5,818 bases of DNA from a bacterium (lineage in GTDB: Bacteria > Patescibacteriota > Gracilibacteria > UBA1369 > LOWO2-01-FULL-3). The number at the start of each line of letters is the position of its first letter. Position 1 is the stretch's first letter. Made by a program: the position numbers and the translations under genes. Below are positions 1 through 5,386 of this stretch, piece by piece. The notes beneath the pieces are model-generated. The model did not search any database, was not told the origin of the DNA, and saw only the letters and a program-made list of their open reading frames with translations. The stretch is from NCBI GenBank assembly GCA_027622635.1, contig JAQBYK010000076.1:1-5818 (forward strand), in the 5' to 3' direction.

Positions 1-559
1 CCTGTTTCTCTCTTTTTGTTCGCTTTGGTGGTATAAATTCCTCGAGTCCGAGATTAGTCAGAAGTGTGTTTGTAATACGTCGCGGATCAATGATCACACT
101 TGAGATTGCAGCCTGTAAATCTTCCTTTGACATCAATTCTTCTCTCTGAAAAACCATTCGCTCTGTTGGGTGAGTTAACACCTCTTGTACTGTCTTTGGG
201 AATGTACGTGGAACCTCTCTAAATTGTTGTTCTGTTGTACCTCCACGCTCTGCCCATACATGGTTCCCAATGAGTTGATCAATTTTTGCCCTGATAGCTA
301 TGCGAAATATTTCCAGCTGTCTTTCGACTTCTCTTTCCTCATTTGGTATTTGCTCCTTTATGTTTCTGTAGAAAATAGCGCACCAATCATCGACCACTCT
401 CTGATCCCTTGTTCCAGGATCATCCATTCTCCATGGCTCAAATGCCGGATTTAATTCTATGTATCCGGAGAAGTCATCGAGCAAAGGGTTAGCATCTGCG
501 CTGAGTACTCCTGCGCAGTCAAAGTCAATCTCGTCAAAATCTAAGTCGTCTAGGCCCAT
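1..559 (-). CDS. Hypothetical protein, 3' end cut by window edge
   Basis: A minus-strand frame is open from the ATG at 559-557 to base 1, giving 186 codons without a stop; the C-terminus lies outside the window. An in-frame TGA at 607-605 with no ATG between it and 559 fixes the start. The product begins very acidic (MGLDDLDFDEIDFD) and is then mixed and charged. It has a Trp/Asp-rich stretch near residues 43-60 (EPWRMDD, VVDDWC), a likely helix around 70-100 (EEREVERQLEIFRIAIRAKID), and a basic patch at the visible end (PPKRTKREK). I see no signal peptide, membrane segment or cofactor motif, so it is probably cytosolic. I do not recognise the family and assign no function. Coding is supported by the length of the open frame, plausible composition and a well-placed promoter. 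There is no Shine-Dalgarno before the start (leader CTTTAAACAAAGCT). Confidence 0.8.
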   Translation of the reverse strand, partial: MGLDDLDFDEIDFDCAGVLSADANPLLDDFSGYIELNPAFEPWRMDDPGTRDQRVVDDWCAIFYRNIKEQIPNEEREVERQLEIFRIAIRAKIDQLIGNHVWAERGGTTEQQFREVPRTFPKTVQEVLTHPTERMVFQREELMSKEDLQAAISSVIIDPRRITNTLLTNLGLEEFIPPKRTKREKQ

Positions 560-579
560 AGCTTTGTTTAAAGGAGAGT

Positions 580-608
580 ATGTTAGGTGTGAATGCTGTG
601 TTTGTCAA
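580..608 (-). promoter_or_regulatory. Sigma70-type promoter for the left-edge gene
   Basis: On the minus strand, TTGACA (608-603) is a perfect -35 box. It is followed by a 17-bp spacer and TAACAT (585-580), a 4/6 match to TATAAT that keeps the first TA and the final T. Transcription would start near 573, leaving a leader of only about 14 nt before the ATG at 559. The site sits in the intergenic region shared with the divergent plus-strand genes, so polymerases or regulators acting here could affect both directions. Confidence 0.6.
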
Positions 609-691
609 CATGGATAAATGGCTTGATTCACTGCATATTGCCGCATCATTTGTACATTTGAAAATTTTTAAATACATGCTAGCATCATGGT

Positions 692-1438
692 ATGTTAGAG
701 ATATCCTTGTTGTCGGTTTTGGGATTTGCAATGGGCCTGATCACCTCCATTTCCGGAGGTGCGGGAGTTTTCGCAGTACCTACCTTGTTATCATTTGGTA
801 TTCCGCCGGTAAATGTCCTGGCAATGAATCGTATGTCGGACGTTGGAGTTGTTTTGGGAGCCCTAAGGAATTTCTATAAAGCAAAAGTAATTGACTGGAA
901 GTTGGCCATCAAAATCATTCCATTTCTTGCAGCAGGATCCTATTTGGGAGCTAGTATCGTTGTCGGTTTATCGGAAGAATCGCTTAGGCCTATGATTTTT
1001 GTTGGAGTTTTAATCGGAATGATTTTTTTAGTAAAGCCCGCTCGTCCTTTCGTTGGGAAAAAGAGTAATTCAAAAGTAAAAAAATGGGTTGGTTTCTTGG
1101 TACTGCTTTTAGTTGGTGTTTGGAGTGGTGCTCTTGCTATGGCAGGTGCTACTTTCGCATTGTTGGTTGTAGTGCATTTTTTTGAAAAGAATTTTGTGGA
1201 TGCGAGAAGTACTGAGTTAGTTGCGGCAATACCTGAAACACTTATATCCACAGGTATTCTTGTTTCAGCATCTACAGCAAATTCAACATGGTTATTTACA
1301 ATATTTATTTCCAGTTTTTTTGGGGCATTTCTTGGTTCTCACTTAGCTGTCAAGAGAGGAGATAGTTTTATCAAAAAAGGTGTAATCTTGATTGGTGTAA
1401 TTATGCTTTTTAGGCTTATTTATCAATATTTCTCATGA
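692..1438 (+). CDS. TSUP (TauE/SafE-type) membrane transporter
   Basis: This 248-residue integral membrane protein resembles the TSUP/TauE-SafE (DUF81) family, whose characterised members move sulfite, sulfoacetate, thiosulfate or related anions; the substrate here is unknown. It shows the two-fold repeat typical of the family. The first half has a Gly-rich helix at residues 10-35 (GLITSISGGAGVFAVPTLL), then LAMNRMSDVGVVLGALRNF at 43-61. The second half has the matching WSGALAMAGATFALLVVV at 144-161 and ELVAAIPETLISTG at 175-188. Hydrophobic segments lie near 5-35, 73-93, 100-114, 132-163, 176-193, 200-220 and 228-247. Length is normal for the family. The start at 692 is bounded by an in-frame TAG at 680-682. 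Met14 is an alternative but would cut the first helix. No Shine-Dalgarno is visible. The stop overlaps the next start as ATGA, so the two genes are probably translationally coupled. Confidence 0.88.
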   Translation: MLEISLLSVLGFAMGLITSISGGAGVFAVPTLLSFGIPPVNVLAMNRMSDVGVVLGALRNFYKAKVIDWKLAIKIIPFLAAGSYLGASIVVGLSEESLRPMIFVGVLIGMIFLVKPARPFVGKKSNSKVKKWVGFLVLLLVGVWSGALAMAGATFALLVVVHFFEKNFVDARSTELVAAIPETLISTGILVSASTANSTWLFTIFISSFFGAFLGSHLAVKRGDSFIKKGVILIGVIMLFRLIYQYFS

Positions 1439-3069
1439 CTAATTGTAAAAATTGTCAGAAGTCTTTTGAGGTTCGCGACAAGGATCGTGTGTTTTATAAA
1501 AAATTTGATGCTCCGGAGCCGACTCTGTGTCCCGATTGTCGCTTTCAGAAAAGGCTTTGTTTTCGCAACGAGAGAACATTCTACAAAAGGAAAAGTAGCT
1601 TATCTGATAAGTCTATTATTTCTATTTACAATGAAGACGCAAAGCATCCGGTTTACAGCGCCGAGGAATGGTGGAGTGACAAGCATGATGCTCTAAAGTT
1701 TGGTCAGGATTTTGACTTCGAGAGGCCATTTTTTGAGCAATTTCAGGAGTTACTTTTGAAGGTTCCGAGGATTGGACTTTTCAATGTAAATCCAACCAAC
1801 AGCGAATTTTGCCAACAGGCTTATGACAATAAAAATTGCTACCTTTGCGTAGTGTTGGAGAAGTGCGAAGACTGCATGTACATAAGCCATATTAACGATT
1901 GCAGTGATTGTTTCGATTGTAGCTATATGCACTATGGGGAGCTGTGTTATGACTGCATCGACAGCAATAAATTGTACGGTTGTATCGGATCTCAAAGTTG
2001 TCAGAACTCCAATGATTTGCTTTATTGTTATGATTGTATAGGTTGCAAGAATTGTACCGGTTGTTATGGGCTGCGAAATAAGGAATATTTCATTATGAAT
2101 GAGGCCTATGATAAGGAGGGCTATTTCGAGAAATTGAAGAGCCTGGAACTGAACAAGTATAGTAAATTCTTGAATGCCAAACGATTTTTTGATCGATTTA
2201 CACAAGGACTGCCACATCGGGCCAATCGAAACCTAAATTGCGATGACAGCGACGGGAATTATCTTATTAATTGCCAGCGCGCACATGAATGTTATGACTC
2301 TTTTGAACTACAGGATTGTGCATACTGTACATGGATTTTTCAAAGTCGCGATTGTTATGATGTTTATGGACTTGGACACGGCGAGCTTGTGCTTGAGGGT
2401 CTTGGTGTGGAAGCGGTAAATCACTGTGCCTTTAATACCTTTGTTTCAGATAGTAGTGATGTTTTCTATAGCGATTGTTGTTTTTATTCTCACAATCTTT
2501 TCGGGTGTGCCGGATTAAAAACTCAAAAATATTGTATTTTTAATAAGCAGTATAGTCCTGAGGAATATGAGAAATTGCGAGCAAGGATCATTGAGCATAT
2601 GCGTAAAACCGGCGAGTGGGGAGAATTCTTCCCTGTTTCGGTTTCACCCTACGCTTACAATGAGACAGCTGCTAATTATTATTACCCTTTGGAAAAGTCT
2701 GCGGCTTTGGCAGCAGGATATCGTTGGAAGGATCCAGATAAGCGTGAGTATTTAGCTCAAACTTTTGAGATTCCCGATGATGTACAGGAGACTGATAGTT
2801 CTATTTGTGACGAACTTTTAGCGTGTATTGATTGCAGAAAGAATTATAAAATAATGCCGAAGGAACTTTCGTTTTATAAGCGGCAGAATATTGCGGTGCC
2901 GCGAAAATGCCCTGATTGTCGGTATCGTGATCGGTTTAACTCCAGGAATCCCCGTTTCTTGTGGGATAGAAAGTGTGGTAAGTGTTCAGTTTCTATTAAG
3001 ACGACCTATGCTCCGGAAAGAGAGGAGAAGATTTATTGTGAGGAGTGCTATAAAGGCGTTGTTAGTTAG
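1435..3069 (+). CDS. Cys-rich multi-zinc-ribbon repeat protein
   Basis: This 544-residue protein has no established function. I recall similar proteins as common hypotheticals in CPR genomes. Layout: an N-terminal zinc ribbon (C4, C7, C32, C35), a degenerate second ribbon (about 50-80), then WWSDKHDALKFGQDFDF and PFFEQFQELL near 79-107. Next come tandem 27-residue Cys repeats (135-215) closing with GLRNKEYFIMNEAYDKEGYFEKL-like sequence, and a second Cys-rich module (about 266-358) closing with the related GLKTQKYCIFNKQYSPEEY. It ends with two intact ribbons: C464, C467, C492, C495 and C514, C517, C535, C538. The two termini are clearly homologous to each other (FYKK..CPDCR against FYKR..CPDCR). 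There is no signal peptide or membrane segment, so it is likely cytosolic and Zn- or other metal-binding. Its start overlaps the TSUP gene stop (ATGA), implying coupled translation. Function could be metal or thiol handling, or a structural or nucleic-acid role; I cannot choose. Confidence 0.9.
   Translation: MTNCKNCQKSFEVRDKDRVFYKKFDAPEPTLCPDCRFQKRLCFRNERTFYKRKSSLSDKSIISIYNEDAKHPVYSAEEWWSDKHDALKFGQDFDFERPFFEQFQELLLKVPRIGLFNVNPTNSEFCQQAYDNKNCYLCVVLEKCEDCMYISHINDCSDCFDCSYMHYGELCYDCIDSNKLYGCIGSQSCQNSNDLLYCYDCIGCKNCTGCYGLRNKEYFIMNEAYDKEGYFEKLKSLELNKYSKFLNAKRFFDRFTQGLPHRANRNLNCDDSDGNYLINCQRAHECYDSFELQDCAYCTWIFQSRDCYDVYGLGHGELVLEGLGVEAVNHCAFNTFVSDSSDVFYSDCCFYSHNLFGCAGLKTQKYCIFNKQYSPEEYEKLRARIIEHMRKTGEWGEFFPVSVSPYAYNETAANYYYPLEKSAALAAGYRWKDPDKREYLAQTFEIPDDVQETDSSICDELLACIDCRKNYKIMPKELSFYKRQNIAVPRKCPDCRYRDRFNSRNPRFLWDRKCGKCSVSIKTTYAPEREEKIYCEECYKGVVS
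1837..2079 (+). repeat. Three tandem 27-residue Cys repeats (protein level)
   Basis: Residues 135-161, 162-188 and 189-215 of the Cys-rich protein align without gaps as three 27-residue units. All have Cys at unit positions 1, 10, 13 and 22 (for example C135, C144, C147, C156), and two of the three carry CYDC at 10-13. Further cysteines also fall in steps of three, giving an underlying 9-residue rhythm. Each unit is 81 bp, but the DNA copies have diverged, so this is an old protein repeat and not a recent DNA duplication. A beta-solenoid with stacked Cys ladders binding metal is my inference. Confidence 0.85.
2290..2370 (+). repeat. Isolated fourth 27-residue Cys unit
   Basis: Residues 286-312 repeat the same spacing, with C286, C295, C298 and C307 at unit positions 1, 10, 13 and 22. 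It lies in the second Cys-rich module, separated by about 70 residues from the tandem array. The flanking units in this module are decayed: C280 fits position 22 of the preceding unit and C349 fits position 10 of a following one. The module therefore looks like a degenerate duplicate of the first. Confidence 0.7.
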
Positions 3070-3081
3070 GATTCTTGGGAC

Positions 3082-3636
3082 TCAACCAGCTTGGTCGTCA
3101 ATATCTTCCAATTTAAAACCAATTGGTGGATGTTTTGGATCTGGTGGCATAATCAGTTTGTGAATAACATCGAAAACGACTTTGAACTGAGCATCATGTC
3201 TCTTTTCTAAGCGAGTGAGTTTAGCTTCTAGATCCTTATGAATAGAGAGAATTCGACGTAAATGAACAAATGCACGCATAATTTCGATGTTCACGGAAAC
3301 TGCACGTTTACTTCTAAGTATGCTAGAAAGCATTGCTACTCCCTGTTCAGTAAAAACAAAGGGCATGTAACGTCGTCCACCTCGTCCTTTCTTTGAGGTC
3401 GCAAATTGCGACCTCAAAGAATTCCACTCTTCCTTAGTAAGTTGGAATACGAAATCCTCCGGAAATCGTTCTATATTTCGCTTCATTGATTCCAATAGTC
3501 TTTTGGTTTCCACACAGTACAATTCAGCTAAATTATCGTCTAGTAAAACTTTTTGCCCTCGAATAAATAAAATAGCATTTTCAATAATCTCGCTAGATAT
3601 TGGATGGCCTTTTTTTGCCGGATTATTCTTTTCCAT
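3082..3636 (-). CDS. ORF6N-domain protein (phage-type DNA-binding family)
   Basis: This 184-residue protein carries an ORF6N domain at about residues 12-105. ORF6N is found in phage antirepressor-like and chromosomal proteins and is associated with KilA-N and Bro modules. Visible family features are ILFIRGQKVLLDDNLAELYCVETKRLLESMKRN (22-54), RFPEDFVFQLT (57-67), LRSQFATS (74-81), GRGGRRYMPFVFTEQGVAMLSS (84-105) and NIEIMRAFVHLR (116-127). After this comes a charged helical region (about 128-160, likely coiled coil) and a Pro-rich tail (PPDPKHPPIGF). Function is probably DNA binding or regulation; the target is unknown. It follows tyrA-pheA on the same strand after 79 AT-rich bases and converges on the Cys-rich gene with a 12-bp gap. 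No clear Shine-Dalgarno is seen. A weak TGCTATACC element at 3668-3660 might be its extended -10, without a recognisable -35. A perfect inverted repeat lies within codons 72-83. Confidence 0.88.
   Translation of the reverse strand: MEKNNPAKKGHPISSEIIENAILFIRGQKVLLDDNLAELYCVETKRLLESMKRNIERFPEDFVFQLTKEEWNSLRSQFATSKKGRGGRRYMPFVFTEQGVAMLSSILRSKRAVSVNIEIMRAFVHLRRILSIHKDLEAKLTRLEKRHDAQFKVVFDVIHKLIMPPDPKHPPIGFKLEDIDDQAG
3389..3421. repeat. Perfect 33-bp inverted repeat inside the ORF6N gene
   Basis: The left arm TTCTTTGAGGTCGCAA (3389-3404) and right arm TTGCGACCTCAAAGAA (3406-3421) are exact reverse complements around a single central A at 3405. Symmetry breaks immediately outside on both sides (t3388 against t3422). 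The repeat covers codons 72-83 of the minus-strand gene, encoding SLRSQFATSKK, a segment conserved in ORF6N proteins. It is not followed by a T-run in the gene's direction, so it is not a standard terminator. It could be an operator or, in RNA, a strong hairpin. Confidence 0.85.
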
Positions 3637-3715
3637 AAAATTTTAACTCACTGCAATAATGGTATAGCAAACAAAGATTAAATTTTTATTAATAATTTAT
3701 AAAATGCTTGCAACT

Positions 3716-5386
3716 CTAGTAGCTCCCCAAAATTTTAAGTTTTGCCACTTTTTTCTCTACTCCTTTTAGAAGTTTTTTTACTTTTGGATCATTCAGCTCA
3801 CCTTCAAAGTCCAGATAGAAAATATAGTCGCCAAAGTGAGATTTGGTTGGGCGGGATTCTATTTTGGTCATGTTAATCCTGGCATTTTTGAAATCCTGGA
3901 AAACTGAGAAGAGACTTCCCGGTGCGTCTGCGCTAAAATGAAAAGCTATGGACGTCTTTGGGCCGCTGTTTTTCGTTTTCCCCCTTCTTATTACAATGAA
4001 GGTTGTGCTGTTGCCTTCTTCGTCCTCAATATTCTTGTCTATTATTCTCAGATTTGGATCATCCGCTGCAATGTATGGTGCGATCACTGCAGTAGTTTTA
4101 TCATTTGTTGTGAGTACCCTGTCAATGGCGTAAACAGTTGAAGGAAAGGCTTGTTTTGCTGCTTTTGGATAATACTTATCCAGGTATTTACTGCATTGAT
4201 GGAGTGCTTGAGAATGAGAACGAATGCGCTTTATGTCGGATTTCTTTGCATTTCTTAAGCAGATCAGGCAGTGGTGTATTTCAATATTAATCGTTTGTGC
4301 GATGTGTACATCATTTGAGAAAAGGCCATCCAGTGCTTCTCTTACCGTACCGTGAAGTTTGTTTTCAATTGGTACTATCCCCTCACTTACCGTTCCGCTT
4401 GAAACTAATTCAAAAACTTCATCGATATCTTTTGTGTAGTATTTTTCCAGATGTCTTCCTTGCAAATATCTTGTGGCCGCTAAATCGGAGAAGGTGTTTG
4501 CCGGCCCAAGTACTGCAATATGACCTTTGCCTGGTTTTTCTTGATACTTTTTTGGTGTCTTTTTATGAAGAGCCATCAATTTATCAATTAGATATGAACT
4601 GTCTTTGTATGCCTCTTTTGTGTAATTGCCGAGGAACTTTTTATTCTGAATAAAGTACTTCTTAAATGATTTGATATCTTTTTTCTCTACAATTTCAATC
4701 AGATCGTCAACCGACTTCTTGTATAGCTTCAATGTTTTTATGGACTGTGGATTTTGGATTTGAATATTTCCATATAACCCCGGATCTTGAGCAATTAGGC
4801 GGGCAGCCAATTGTACTTTGAGTTCCGAAGCTTTGCCGGTGTATTCAAGCAGTTGTTTTATAGGGATATTGTTCCGACGCAGTGCGTCCGCAAATGTTAT
4901 ATCCGCAAAATGAATCAACCCCTGAGCTGTTGTCATTATCTTATCGTGTTGCTTTGGCGTCATCTTGTGAATTTTAACCTTATTCTCAGTGAGAAAAGTT
5001 TCCATCCATTTTGACATAGTGCCGGACTTTTTGGTTGGACAAAGGATAATTGTCTGACCTGGGATAGGATTGGTGTCACCAAACATAGGATGAATGCCCA
5101 GGACTTCGCATTTCCCCTTTAACATAGCCTTTACAGCAGCCACTTTCAAGGAAGTTAAATCCATGATTGCGCCTTTTATGTATGGAAGCACCTCTTGAAT
5201 TACTCTCTCGGTTTTATCAATTGGGACTGAGACTATTGTGATATCTGATTTTTCTGCCAAATCTCTATTTTTTAGTTTCGTTTTACGATCAGATATCAGT
5301 ACCTTAACTCCCCTCTCTTTAAAGAAGTTTGCAAATAGCTTGCCCATCCGGCCTTTGCCTCCGATGATACCAATAGTTGGAGTCAT
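3716..5386 (-). CDS. tyrA-pheA: Fused prephenate dehydrogenase/dehydratase with ACT domain
   Basis: This 556-residue bifunctional enzyme of Tyr and Phe synthesis is predicted to convert prephenate to 4-hydroxyphenylpyruvate (TyrA) and to phenylpyruvate (PheA) in the cytosol. Residues 1-275 are TyrA: a Rossmann nucleotide motif (IGIIGGKGRMG, 5-15) with D33 after strand 2 suggesting NAD+, DLTSLK (76-81), the catalytic-His motif HPMFG (H99), HDKIM..QGL.HF (147-160), and the helical dimer region ending in FLGNYTKEA (251-259). Residues 288-466 are PheA: LGPANTFSDLAA, GIVPIENKLHGTV, SHSQALHQC, PSTVYA and NSTTF. Residues 478-545 are an ACT domain with PGSLF and ESRP (510-513), the usual Phe-feedback site. 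No chorismate mutase domain is inserted, unlike the TyrA-AroQ-PheA fusion of Archaeoglobus. Three PheA motif positions are atypical (K343, S392, T462). The start overlaps the upstream ytxH-like stop (TAATG). Confidence 0.93.
   Translation of the reverse strand: MTPTIGIIGGKGRMGKLFANFFKERGVKVLISDRKTKLKNRDLAEKSDITIVSVPIDKTERVIQEVLPYIKGAIMDLTSLKVAAVKAMLKGKCEVLGIHPMFGDTNPIPGQTIILCPTKKSGTMSKWMETFLTENKVKIHKMTPKQHDKIMTTAQGLIHFADITFADALRRNNIPIKQLLEYTGKASELKVQLAARLIAQDPGLYGNIQIQNPQSIKTLKLYKKSVDDLIEIVEKKDIKSFKKYFIQNKKFLGNYTKEAYKDSSYLIDKLMALHKKTPKKYQEKPGKGHIAVLGPANTFSDLAATRYLQGRHLEKYYTKDIDEVFELVSSGTVSEGIVPIENKLHGTVREALDGLFSNDVHIAQTINIEIHHCLICLRNAKKSDIKRIRSHSQALHQCSKYLDKYYPKAAKQAFPSTVYAIDRVLTTNDKTTAVIAPYIAADDPNLRIIDKNIEDEEGNSTTFIVIRRGKTKNSGPKTSIAFHFSADAPGSLFSVFQDFKNARINMTKIESRPTKSHFGDYIFYLDFEGELNDPKVKKLLKGVEKKVAKLKILGSY

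Noticed and set aside
185..454. Plus-strand open frame of 89 codons
   Set aside because: Lies wholly opposite the minus-strand edge gene, which is longer, has a promoter and a bounded start; the plus frame has Cys/Leu/Phe-rich, non-protein-like composition.
676..685. 10-bp palindrome ATGCTAGCAT just before the TSUP start, considered as an operator
   Set aside because: Palindromes of this length are expected several times in 5.8 kb by chance, and no second half-site or family match supports it.
742..761. Hairpin CACCTCC/GGAGGTG early in the TSUP gene
   Set aside because: Seven-bp stem within codons for the conserved Gly-rich helix; no T-run, start or regulatory context to support a function.
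1436..1438. TGA read as Gly or Trp (recoded genome)
   Set aside because: Reading through this TGA would run into the next gene in the wrong frame, while the ATGA overlap gives a sensible stop and start; the ORF6N gene also ends at TGA.
1750..2217. Minus-strand open frame of 155 codons
   Set aside because: Antisense to the Cys-rich repeat gene; its Ile/Thr/Ala-rich text mirrors the repetitive Cys and Asp codons of the real gene.
3671..3705. AT-rich symmetric stretch (TTATTAATAA) downstream of tyrA-pheA, considered as terminator or origin-like element
   Set aside because: No GC stem or ordered T-run, and no iterons or DnaA-box pattern; ordinary AT-rich spacer.
4297..4653. Plus-strand open frame of 118 codons
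   Set aside because: Opposite the PheA part of tyrA-pheA, whose domain motifs are unmistakable.
4530..4850. Possible chorismate mutase (AroQ) insertion between TyrA and PheA
   Set aside because: The helical segment reads as the normal TyrA C-terminal dimerisation region (QLAARLIAQDPGLYGNIQ, FLGNYTKEA), with no AroQ pattern.
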